DNA from: Vibrio sp. STUT-A11
Lineage (GTDB): Bacteria > Pseudomonadota > Gammaproteobacteria > Enterobacterales > Vibrionaceae
Length of the DNA: 64,000 nt
Direction of reading: 5' to 3'
Assembly (NCBI RefSeq): GCF_026000435.1
Contig: NZ_AP026764.1
Coordinates: 1,550,001-1,614,000, forward strand
Shown here in pieces: positions 54,540 through 62,316 of the stretch; within the stretch, counting starts at the first letter, position 1; each line of letters begins with the position of its first letter. Made by a program: the position numbers and the translations under genes. The notes under the pieces were generated by a model. The model was not told the DNA's origin. It made no database searches and worked only from the letters and a program-made list of their open reading frames with translations.

Positions 54540-54857
54540 TTAGTCCAACTTTTCTTCAAAAACACCTAATTCTCGGCCAAGCCAAATCGCGTTCTCCGTA
54601 TAATCGAGTAATTCTCGCTCACTTACGGGACGGATCAGTACCGAGAAATCCCCCCGAATAACATCGAGCCAGGCGATAAACTCTTCACTTAGCGATTCCA
54701 GATGTATCTCAAACATCGGCATTTTATGAGGGCCTTGTAATCGTCCGACCAAAGGACACACTCGCAATACATCCTGTCGCTCTTGGCGAATGATCTCATT
54801 TAATGCTTGAGCTTTGTCTTGCTGTCGCAATGGAAAATAAACGTGGGCGCGATACAT
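54540..54857 (-). CDS. DOPA 4,5-dioxygenase-like protein
   Basis: 105 residues. HVYFPLRQQD at the N-terminus, VGRLQGPHKMPMFEIHLES near 37-55 and VLIRPVSERELLDYTENAIWLG near 75 follow the conserved pattern of the DOPA-dioxygenase family (PF08883), which is widespread in bacteria with unknown substrates. The conserved His residues are HVYF, PHKMP and EIHL. Single gene. Confidence 0.75.
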   Translation of the reverse strand: MYRAHVYFPLRQQDKAQALNEIIRQERQDVLRVCPLVGRLQGPHKMPMFEIHLESLSEEFIAWLDVIRGDFSVLIRPVSERELLDYTENAIWLGRELGVFEEKLD

Positions 54858-55198
54858 AACTTCTCCAAAAATTCACTCTATCCATCAGTTTAGATACCGT
54901 TCTCTAATCTCTAAGTAATCCTTTCACATACTCACGTAAGTGGTTGGAATAGAAACTACTTCAATGTGCTGCAACACTACCTTGATTCCATTCCATTGGA
55001 AAGAGATTCTCCTTTGCCAATCACCTCAACCGATAAGATTCAATAATAATGGCTCAGTTTGTTAAATTTTACAGCCTAATTTTGTTGCAAATAGTTCCTA
55101 ATAACTAGTGATTAGATTCAACTTATAAAACCTGTAGCCCAGAAAACCAGCACATTACTCTGCATATCAGGGGTGTAAGCAAAACTTTACTGTTGAAT

Positions 55199-55229
55199 AA
55201 TTGTTAAAATAAAGCATTTTTTAACAATT
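55199..55229. promoter_or_regulatory. Inverted repeat, probable operator
   Basis: AATTGTTAAAA and TTTTAACAATT are perfect complements with a 9-base spacer, immediately upstream of the best promoter-like hexamers for the operon. The binding protein is unknown. Confidence 0.5.
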
Positions 55230-55345
55230 TGTTTACACTTATTGTGTCTGGTTATACCAAGATTGAATCAAAGGGTTAGGCGTTCAATAGCAGTACGAAT
55301 AACGCTTGGTGTTTCATACAAACACAGCTTTGTTAAAGGAAAACA

Positions 55346-55408
55346 ATGACTGAAAGGACAATAACGGTCATTAACAAATGCAACCTGAGGTATAGCCTTT
55401 TGCGCTGA
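55346..55408 (+). CDS. Putative 20-residue leader peptide
   Basis: ATG with AAAGGA 6 bases upstream; the peptide MTERTITVINKCNLRYSLLR ends at a TGA at 55406. The stop touches the base of a hairpin (55409-55447). About a third of the residues are Leu, Ile or Val, which is only slightly enriched. It may act in attenuation of the operon. Confidence 0.45.
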   Translation: MTERTITVINKCNLRYSLLR

Positions 55409-55447
55409 TATCAAAGTTTGAGTACCCATACAAACTTTGGTTTGATA
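55409..55447 (+). promoter_or_regulatory. Hairpin with alternative pairings after the leader ORF
   Basis: CAAAGTTTG (55412-55420) pairs with CAAACTTTG (55431-55439), while TATCAAA (55409-55415) can pair instead with TTTGATA (55441-55447). The two pairings share bases and exclude each other. It ends 48 bases before the E1alpha start. Confidence 0.5.
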
Positions 55448-55495
55448 ATGAACAGCTGCAGTCCAAAAGACCCGCAGCGTCAAAAGGAGCTTGAG

Positions 55496-56590
55496 ATGAA
55501 CGTTCAGGCATTACCCATGCATCGGTTTATCGACCATCATGGGAACCTCGTCGGCCAACTACCCAACTGGGCTGACATCGAAACGTTAGTCGGGTTTTAC
55601 CGCGATATGGTATTAACTCGTACTTATGACAATAAAGCCGTTGCATTGCAACGCACCGGGAAATTAGGAACCTACCCTTCTCATCTTGGCTCTGAAGCTA
55701 TTGGGATTGCCGTCGGTCGTGCGCTCAAAGCCGACGATGTGTTTGTACCTTACTATCGCGACATGCCTGCGATGTGGTGTCGTGGCATTGGTATGGAAAA
55801 GAACCTGCAATATTGGGGCGGTGATGAACGCGGTAGCGATTTCTCGCCAGAAGGTAATCCAATACCGAGTCGGGACCTACCGTTTTGTGTCCCGATCGCA
55901 ACACAATGCACCCACGCGGTTGGTGTTGCGTCCGCATTGAAAATACAAGGCAACCACGAGGCCGCATTAGTTATGTGTGGCGATGGTGGTACTTCCAAAG
56001 GTGATTTCCTCGAATCGATTAACTGTGCGGGGGCCTGGAATATTCCGTTGGTCTTTGTGGTAAACAACAACCAGTGGGCGATTTCCGTACCCCGAAGTCT
56101 ACAATGTGCTGCTGAATTTTTATCTGAAAAAGCAAAAGGCGCTGGCATTCCGGGCATCACGGTCGATGGTAATGACGTAGTCGCAGTCTTCGACGCCACT
56201 ATAACCGCACTAGAAAGAGCACGTAAAGGTAAAGGCGCGACGTTAATCGAAGCGGTTAGTTATCGTTTGAGTGACCACACTACCGCCGATGATGCCACCC
56301 GCTACCGCAATGAAGATGATGTTCAGACTGCCTGGCAATTTGAGCCAGTCAGTCGACTCAAAAGCTTCTTGATCAATCAAGGGGCCTGGAATGATGAACA
56401 GGAGCAACAATGGCTCGAGGAGTGTAAACAACAAGTCGAATTAGCCGTTAAGCATTATCTTGCTATGCCTAATCAAGCACCAGAATCTGGGTTTGATTAT
56501 CTTTATGAATCTCTTCCTCAAGAGCTCCACACACAAAGAGATGAGCTGATCAACAAAGCAATGCGAATGCAGGGAGGCAAACATGGCTGA
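55496..56590 (+). CDS. 2-oxoacid dehydrogenase E1 alpha subunit
   Basis: 364 residues. A thiamine-diphosphate dehydrogenase subunit with the GDG...NN cofactor motif (CGDGGTSKGDFLESI to VVNNNQWAIS, about 162-198), plus the phosphorylation-loop-like YRLSDHTTADDATRYR. It oxidatively decarboxylates pyruvate or branched-chain 2-oxoacids with E1 beta; the nearest families are PdhA/BkdA and the substrate cannot be settled. The ATG at 55496 has AGGAG at 7 bases; an upstream start at 55418 is not supported. It overlaps the next gene by 8 bases. Confidence 0.88.
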   Translation: MNVQALPMHRFIDHHGNLVGQLPNWADIETLVGFYRDMVLTRTYDNKAVALQRTGKLGTYPSHLGSEAIGIAVGRALKADDVFVPYYRDMPAMWCRGIGMEKNLQYWGGDERGSDFSPEGNPIPSRDLPFCVPIATQCTHAVGVASALKIQGNHEAALVMCGDGGTSKGDFLESINCAGAWNIPLVFVVNNNQWAISVPRSLQCAAEFLSEKAKGAGIPGITVDGNDVVAVFDATITALERARKGKGATLIEAVSYRLSDHTTADDATRYRNEDDVQTAWQFEPVSRLKSFLINQGAWNDEQEQQWLEECKQQVELAVKHYLAMPNQAPESGFDYLYESLPQELHTQRDELINKAMRMQGGKHG

Positions 56591-57566
56591 ATTGACTTTA
56601 GTTGAAGCAGTAAACCTCGCGCTGCATCATGAAATGGAACAAGACCCAAACGTGGTCGTACTTGGCGAGGACGTGGGTGAAAACGGTGGTGTATTCCGAG
56701 CCACGGTCGATCTCAAACACAAATTCGGTTTGAAGCGAGTCATCGACACACCATTAGCCGAAGCCTTGATTGGTGGCGTTGCAGTCGGCATGGCAACACA
56801 AGGGTTGCGCCCGGTCGCAGAGTTTCAATTCCAGGGATTTGTTTTCCCGGCTATGGAACATTTAATGTGCCATGCCGCGCGCATGCGAAACCGAACTCGT
56901 GGTCGACTCACCTGTCCGGCGGTATTTCGTGCCCCATTTGGTGGCGGTATCCACGCGCCAGAACATCACTCAGAAAGTGTCGAAGCCCTTTTCGCCCATA
57001 CACCAGGGCTAAAAGTCGTCGTCCCATCATCCCCACAACGCGCCTACGGCTTATTACTTGCTGCGATTCGCAGTAATGATCCGGTTATGTTCTTTGAACC
57101 AAAAAGAATCTACCGTACCGTCAAATCTGAAGTAGTCGATAATGGTGAAGCATTACCTCTGGACACTTGTTTTACGTTACGCAAAGGTCGAGACATCACC
57201 TTAGTCACCTGGGGCGCTTGTGTAGTTGAGTCATTACAAGCGGCGCAAACCTTGTCAAAACAGGGCATCGAAGTAGAAGTACTGGATTTAGCCAGCATCA
57301 AACCGATTGATATCGCGACCATCTTCAGCTCGTTAGAAAAAACCGGACGCCTGCTCGTGGTTCACGAAGCGAGTAAAACGTGCGGTGTCGGCTCTGAGCT
57401 TTTAGCTCGTACCGCTGAACACGCGATGTGCTTATTAAAAGCGCCACCGAAACGAGTGACCGGAATGGATACCATCATGCCTTACTATCGTAACGAAGAC
57501 TATTTTATGCTTCAGGAAGAAGACATTGTGAACGCAGCGCGCGGGCTCATGGAGGATTGGAAATGA
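56583..57566 (+). CDS. 2-oxoacid dehydrogenase E1 beta subunit
   Basis: 327 residues, typical length. LGEDVGENGGVFRATVDL near 27 and the pyrimidine-binding domain (FQFQGFVFPAMEHLMCHAARMRNRT) are followed by the catalytic His region GGGIHAPEHHSESVEALF near 120 and the transketolase C-terminal domain. It forms the alpha2-beta2 E1 with the preceding gene. Its start overlaps E1 alpha and its stop overlaps E2, showing a coupled operon. Confidence 0.92.
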   Translation: MAELTLVEAVNLALHHEMEQDPNVVVLGEDVGENGGVFRATVDLKHKFGLKRVIDTPLAEALIGGVAVGMATQGLRPVAEFQFQGFVFPAMEHLMCHAARMRNRTRGRLTCPAVFRAPFGGGIHAPEHHSESVEALFAHTPGLKVVVPSSPQRAYGLLLAAIRSNDPVMFFEPKRIYRTVKSEVVDNGEALPLDTCFTLRKGRDITLVTWGACVVESLQAAQTLSKQGIEVEVLDLASIKPIDIATIFSSLEKTGRLLVVHEASKTCGVGSELLARTAEHAMCLLKAPPKRVTGMDTIMPYYRNEDYFMLQEEDIVNAARGLMEDWK

Positions 57567-58711
57567 AGACGTTTAACTTACCCGATCTCGGCGAAGGCCT
57601 CGCTGAGTCGGAGATTGTAAAATGGCACGTTAATGTCGGCGACATGGTCGAATTGGATCAAGTGATCCTAACAGTCGAAACTGCCAAAGCAACGGTTGAT
57701 GTACCTGCTCCATATTCCGGTAGAGTGGTCAGCCGCCATGGTGAAGAAGGCGAAATCATTAACATTGGCGCTTTATTGCTAGAAATAGACGAAACAGGTG
57801 CAGAGCAAAATGCATCCGTGGATAAAAAACAGACAGCAGACGCCGCCACGGTCGTTGGTAGCGTATCTCATCAATCTCACAATGTTAATGTAGATGATTT
57901 TTGGATTGGAGGCAGCCATAACACTTCACAAGATAAGCTCATCACTGCACTTCCGTCTGCTCGCTTGTTAGCTAAAAAACTTGGCGTAGATTTGAAGGCG
58001 GTTTCTGGTAGCGGGCCAAATGGTCTGATAATGGACTCCGATATCTACGATGAAGCAGGCAAACAACGCCCGGGTACCGAAGTGCTAAAAGGGGCACGTC
58101 GAACTATGGTGTCAGCGATGGCAGAGTCACACAAAAACGTAGCGGCTGTGACCATCACAGAAGAAGCACTGTTGGAAAACTGGAAACCGGACGAAGACAT
58201 CAGTATTCGACTGGTTCAGGCTATCGTTCATGCTTGTCAGGAAGAACCCGCCCTAAATGCATGGTTCGACGAAGAAACCATGACACGTTGTGTGCATACA
58301 ACTGTCAACCTTGGTGTCGCAGTAGACAGTCGCCATGGGCTTTATGTACCGGTACTGCGCCATGCCGATGAGTATGAATCAAAAGACCTTCGTCGCTGGC
58401 TAGACCAAACTGTAGAAGGCATTCGCGATAGGAAAATAAATCGCGAAGATTTGCAACACGCAACGATCACGTTGTCTAACTTTGGCGCAATAGGCGGCAT
58501 CTTTGCGACGCCAGTTGTTTCTCCGCCTCAAGTCGCGATTGTTGGTGCTGGCCGCATTGTAGACCGTGTGGTTATAAGAGACGGCAAAGCAGTCGCCGTA
58601 AAAGCAATGCCATTATCGATCACGTTTGATCACCGAGCTTGTACTGGTGGCGAAGCAGCAAGGTTTACCAAAGTGCTCGCGGAGCATTTACAAAGACCAA
58701 GTACCCAATAA
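57563..58711 (+). CDS. 2-oxoacid dehydrogenase E2 (dihydrolipoamide acyltransferase)
   Basis: 382 residues: one lipoyl domain (about 1-78, K42 in VETAKATVDVP), a peripheral-subunit-binding domain (about 130-165, PSARLLAKKLGVDLKAVSGSGPNG) and a catalytic core. The core active-site motif reads FDHRACTGGEAARF, so the usual HxxxDG has Thr in place of Asp, as in one E2 sub-branch. It transfers the acyl group to CoA. The ATG at 57563 overlaps the E1 beta stop (ATGA) and follows GGAGG. No E3 gene is adjacent, so a shared lipoamide dehydrogenase is assumed. Confidence 0.9.
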   Translation: MKTFNLPDLGEGLAESEIVKWHVNVGDMVELDQVILTVETAKATVDVPAPYSGRVVSRHGEEGEIINIGALLLEIDETGAEQNASVDKKQTADAATVVGSVSHQSHNVNVDDFWIGGSHNTSQDKLITALPSARLLAKKLGVDLKAVSGSGPNGLIMDSDIYDEAGKQRPGTEVLKGARRTMVSAMAESHKNVAAVTITEEALLENWKPDEDISIRLVQAIVHACQEEPALNAWFDEETMTRCVHTTVNLGVAVDSRHGLYVPVLRHADEYESKDLRRWLDQTVEGIRDRKINREDLQHATITLSNFGAIGGIFATPVVSPPQVAIVGAGRIVDRVVIRDGKAVAVKAMPLSITFDHRACTGGEAARFTKVLAEHLQRPSTQ

Positions 58712-58734
58712 CAGGTACTCGCACACTTGTGTCC

Positions 58735-58761
58735 AAAAGGCTTCAATCTTGAAGCCTTTTT
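58735..58761 (+). terminator. Terminator of the 2-oxoacid dehydrogenase operon
   Basis: AAAAGGCTTCAA pairs perfectly with TTGAAGCCTTTT around TC, followed by more T. Confidence 0.92.
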
Positions 58762-59252
58762 ACTTTTATCTTCAGAGAAATATCTAATTTTCAGATAAAT
58801 ACATAGCGATAAATGTAAGAGAGGAATAAAATTTCATACTAAACGATCAAGTAGCCCTGGTCACACCGTTCTAAATGATACTAAACCATAAATAAAGATT
58901 CCTACCAATGGCTCCTACCGAGTCTGAATCGCGCTACAACTGAGTATTAACGTATCATACTGGTTGTTTTGACCATTACAGCTGTCATCACAGCTTAAAC
59001 ACGTCTCTGGACAAATTGTGAGTTACAACCCATAGAGCATTTTGGCTTTTCGAATTACTTCTAGTATTGCAACCATACGACCAGCCCACATGAGGCTAGC
59101 CAAATTCCCTTATCCACTACAACTAAACGGAGTATTGATGGGCGCTTGAATTCATACGTTCAGCGACACTATGGCTAGAAACAAAAGAAAATATCTTGTT
59201 TCGGTTTAGTTCTGACGCTATCTTGATTGGTAACAATATGATTTAAAAGGAA
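58762..59252. other. Boundary region of the AT-rich segment
   Basis: About 490 bp without a complete gene. On the minus strand 59106-59023 reads NLASLMWAGRMVAILEV... and stops after KMLYGL, with no start, and may be the tail of a lost gene. The AT content rises from here to about 62280. No attachment-site repeat was recognised. Confidence 0.3.
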
Positions 59253-61082
59253 ATGATAGTGAAGTGTACTTCTGATTTTCTCTCTATTTGTTGGGTTTCA
59301 GCTAACTCAGATATAGAGCCTTTCTTTGGGTTTTCAGATTTTATGTCTGCATTAGCTCTAATTTTCGTAATGTATACAATCACAGACTATAGATACAAAA
59401 TTAAAGTAAATATATACAAAGTAAACCTACAGCTTATAGCCTATCTGTCCATGATATTCGTAGGCTTAGGGCTATTAATTGGTGAAGTTTGGGCAAGTGC
59501 AAGTTTACCTGTACCTAAATGGTTTCCAAGTTATAAATTTTGGCAAGCGACTCTATCCTTATACTTTGTTTCTATCGTTTTTTGGTGGGTAAAGATAGCG
59601 TTCATTGGAAAATCATCCTATACAATAAGAAATCATATTAAAGTTCTAAAAGAATATAAATCAATTCTCACTGGAAGAGATGTAAATTTAAAAAGCATTG
59701 CGATTAATGAACTAGAAGATATTATCCAAGATATAATACTCTCCACTGATCGTCGAGTGATACTTGATGATAAAAGTATCCGAACTAAAGCATTTAAAAG
59801 GCAACAGAAAATGCTCAAACCTCTTAATTCGCTTAGAATGAAAAGGTTTTTGGGGAAAGCTTTCAATGTAATTTTTAATATCAACAACAGTTTAATGGAC
59901 AAGTACATTAAAAAGCATCAAGAAAAGAGAGAGTCTTCTTTTGAAATAATTCGGCTACTAAGCAACAATGAAAGCAGCGTACTATTATCAGAGTCAAGCA
60001 GCGCCTTATTAAATAACATTATGAATGCTCTGTCATCTTTAAACACTTATGAGAGACATGTCGTACCGAAATTTTTTAAGCAGTTATCTAATGCTCTTAT
60101 AGAGAACAGCCATTCACACCTGCATAGTTCAAACCACCCAATTTATCTACCTATAGAGTTAGATACTAGTAGTGTTCATTTTATGGTGTACAGTAATCAT
60201 AAAATGATTGAGAGTTTTACCTTAGCAGGAAGCTGTCCTTTTGATATAGACCTTTTTACTCGAAGAGATCTTAGTGTAGAGTCGTATAGAAAATTTTGTG
60301 AATCAGTTGTATATTCGTTTTTGTCTAGACAGAGCGATAAAGACTTCGATTTTAAAATACCATCTTTTCTTATTCATTCTCATACCACTATTAAGCACCA
60401 TCTATATAATAGAGCAAATAAGTCACAAGGAGAGTCCTTTGAAGATATTTTATCAAGTGAATTTTATAATCACCTTCTAATTACAGCTAATTTAGTCAAT
60501 GGATTATGCTCATTATCACAACTTGATAGAAAACCACGGATTATTGACGTTAAGCGACTTAATGAAAAAAACAATGAACTATTCAACTTTATGTCAAAAG
60601 TCTGCTATGATTATATACTTGTGGCACTTAGCATAGAGTCTAAAAAAGAGGGGGCTATTCACTTACAGCACTCTTGTATCACTTTAGATACGCTTCAACC
60701 GCCTAACAATAACCAAGTGAGAAACAGTTTCGACTTAATATCAAGGCTCGTTCAAAGAAAGCTATATTATAAGGTAAGACAGCTTACTAAAGGCTATGAT
60801 AGAGATGGTATACTGATTGCTAGATTTTTCCTAAATATCTGTCTTCAAAGTCAAGATAGACATCATTTATCGGGACTTAATGGTAATTTTGTCGCCCTTG
60901 GTAAAAGCATAATCATTTGGTATAAAAATAACTTTTCTAGTATTTGGGAAAACAACCCTAAATTAGCGACAAAACTAATCCCAGATGAGTTTGAATATGA
61001 TTCTGACACGAAAGTTATTTATAAAATGCTGATAGACTATAAAGATCAAGTCGTCGGTAGTCACAGCCTAGAAGTCTACTAA
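59253..61082 (+). CDS. Unknown membrane-anchored protein in AT-rich DNA
   Basis: 609 residues, not recognised. Three membrane segments lie within the first about 120 residues (MSALALIFVMYTI, LIAYLSMIFVGLGLLIGEVWA, LYFVSIVFWWVKIAFIG), followed by about 490 mostly helical, cytosolic-looking residues with many Lys, Ser, Asn and Leu. Codon use is strongly A/T-ending compared with neighbours, which signals horizontal acquisition. AAAAGGA is too close to the ATG at 59253; a GTG at 59259 is better spaced and is an alternative start. It has its own terminator. Membrane-tethered sensors of this shape occur in defence islands, but no motif proves that here. Confidence 0.65.
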   Translation: MIVKCTSDFLSICWVSANSDIEPFFGFSDFMSALALIFVMYTITDYRYKIKVNIYKVNLQLIAYLSMIFVGLGLLIGEVWASASLPVPKWFPSYKFWQATLSLYFVSIVFWWVKIAFIGKSSYTIRNHIKVLKEYKSILTGRDVNLKSIAINELEDIIQDIILSTDRRVILDDKSIRTKAFKRQQKMLKPLNSLRMKRFLGKAFNVIFNINNSLMDKYIKKHQEKRESSFEIIRLLSNNESSVLLSESSSALLNNIMNALSSLNTYERHVVPKFFKQLSNALIENSHSHLHSSNHPIYLPIELDTSSVHFMVYSNHKMIESFTLAGSCPFDIDLFTRRDLSVESYRKFCESVVYSFLSRQSDKDFDFKIPSFLIHSHTTIKHHLYNRANKSQGESFEDILSSEFYNHLLITANLVNGLCSLSQLDRKPRIIDVKRLNEKNNELFNFMSKVCYDYILVALSIESKKEGAIHLQHSCITLDTLQPPNNNQVRNSFDLISRLVQRKLYYKVRQLTKGYDRDGILIARFFLNICLQSQDRHHLSGLNGNFVALGKSIIIWYKNNFSSIWENNPKLATKLIPDEFEYDSDTKVIYKMLIDYKDQVVGSHSLEVY

Positions 61083-61103
61083 GATTTCTACCATGTTTTT
61101 AGG

Positions 61104-61135
61104 AAGTGTTTAAAGTTACCACTTTAGACACTTTT
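61104..61135 (+). terminator. Terminator-like hairpin
   Basis: AAGTGTTTAAAGT pairs with ACTTTAGACACTT with one mismatch around TACC, followed by TT. Confidence 0.65.
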
Positions 61136-61290
61136 GATCTCTCATACTTTAACGAATAACTAGTTAAGCAACATGAACTATGACTACTTCCTGAGAGCTT
61201 TCCTTTCATTAAAATTTCTAAGGCAAAGCTACTTTGTTTGTTGATATCGTTTTATTGCGCAAACTTAATTTGGGGCAAAAATGAGTTTTA

Positions 61291-61323
61291 GTTTAGCCCC
61301 GTTTGATGTTTAGCCCCGTTTGA
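61291..61323 (+). repeat. Tandem direct repeat
   Basis: GTTTAGCCCCGTTTGA occurs twice, at 61291-61306 and 61308-61323 (period 17). A TTTGGGGC just upstream (about 61270) is complementary to its GCCCC core. Confidence 0.6.
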
Positions 61324-61362
61324 GAAATTAGTTCTATTTCCCATCTCATGTAACTCACATAC

Positions 61363-61406
61363 AAAGGGAATACATTATTGACCAGGATCAATAATGCATT
61401 CCCTTT
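61363..61406. repeat. 19-bp-arm inverted repeat
   Basis: The arms at 61363-61381 and 61388-61406 are complementary with one mismatch and are separated by six bases (CCAGGA). Core AAAGGGAAT / ATTCCCTTT. It lies 62 bp before the next start codon and has no T-run beyond the stem, so it is either a leader hairpin or a protein-binding site. Confidence 0.6.
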
Positions 61407-61467
61407 AGATGTGTGAAACTGCACATGATCTAGACTAGAAGTATAAAATTGTAGTGAGAGGTTGATT

Positions 61468-62262
61468 ATGGAAGATTTGGATTTAAAAAAATCAATCATC
61501 ATTAACATGGTGAAATATTTTTCAATTCTGATATGTGTAATCATCCTTACAATATTCTTTAAGGATGATGTTAGTACCATTTTAGGTAAAATAACTCGCT
61601 TAGATATAAATGGGAATATTATATCATTTGAAAATTCGACCACCTCATTCAAAGGTAACTTATCTGCTGATGAAATGTATTATCTTATTGGTAGTTCAAA
61701 AAAAGGAGGTGTACGATACGAAGATCCTGATGTAAAAGACTCAATTGATCTTCTTACGGAGAAAGGTCTAATAAACTACACCCTTGAACAAAATTTCGCA
61801 GGTGAAAACAAAGCTTTTACTGGTATATGGGCATTCCCAGAACCTACAGATAAAGGTTGGGAGCTATTATGGTCAATGAAAATAAGCCCAAAAGAAAATA
61901 TAGAGAGTATAGAAAAGACAATAAGAAAAAGGAAGGAAATATTATTAGTAGAGGCTCATTTAGATTGGTCTACAGATGATTGGGAAATGTCTGCTATATC
62001 AGGGGTAGATTCTAAAGGTAAAATAACCACATATGCCAACTGTTATCAAGGAGCTGGGTGCAATGTGTTACTAACCTCAGCAGAACTTCCCATTAAAGAA
62101 TTTCATATTGAGACTCTGCATGATGTCACCTCTTTTATTACCACTCGCTACGAGAAAAATTCATTTTCCAGAGAGTTCATACCCCGTTATATTTCTCGGT
62201 ACGATTGCACAAAGATTGAAGAAGACACTATGAATGTATGCATTCTTCATGTTGAACATTAA
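61468..62262 (+). CDS. Unknown single-pass membrane protein
   Basis: 264 residues from the ATG at 61468, which has GAGAGG 6 bases upstream. One membrane segment at about 13-31 (MVKYFSILICVIILTIFF) is followed by a soluble domain with a short winged-helix-like stretch (ADEMYYLIGSSKKGG ... SIDLLTEKGLINYT, about 55-100). The C-terminal part includes three Cys residues. AT-rich codon use like the gene at 59253, so the two probably arrived together, but each has its own regulatory region. No family recognised. Confidence 0.65.
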   Translation: MEDLDLKKSIIINMVKYFSILICVIILTIFFKDDVSTILGKITRLDINGNIISFENSTTSFKGNLSADEMYYLIGSSKKGGVRYEDPDVKDSIDLLTEKGLINYTLEQNFAGENKAFTGIWAFPEPTDKGWELLWSMKISPKENIESIEKTIRKRKEILLVEAHLDWSTDDWEMSAISGVDSKGKITTYANCYQGAGCNVLLTSAELPIKEFHIETLHDVTSFITTRYEKNSFSREFIPRYISRYDCTKIEEDTMNVCILHVEH

Positions 62263-62316
62263 TTTATCTAATATACGTAAAATATTGCGAGTAACAGCTC
62301 TAACAAGCCTTGGGGC

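Larger units (their letters stand above)
54858..55495 (+). other. Long leader region of the 2-oxoacid dehydrogenase operon
   Basis: 638 bp between divergent genes. It holds an 11-bp-arm inverted repeat at 55199-55229, promoter-like elements just after it (TTTACA at 55232 and TATACC at 55253), a 20-codon ORF at 55346 and a hairpin at 55409-55447. Confidence 0.5.

Noticed and set aside
58900..59110. A minus-strand tail resembling the end of a transposase or other gene.
   Set aside because: Only about 28 codons without a start or known motif; recorded as a possible fragment only.
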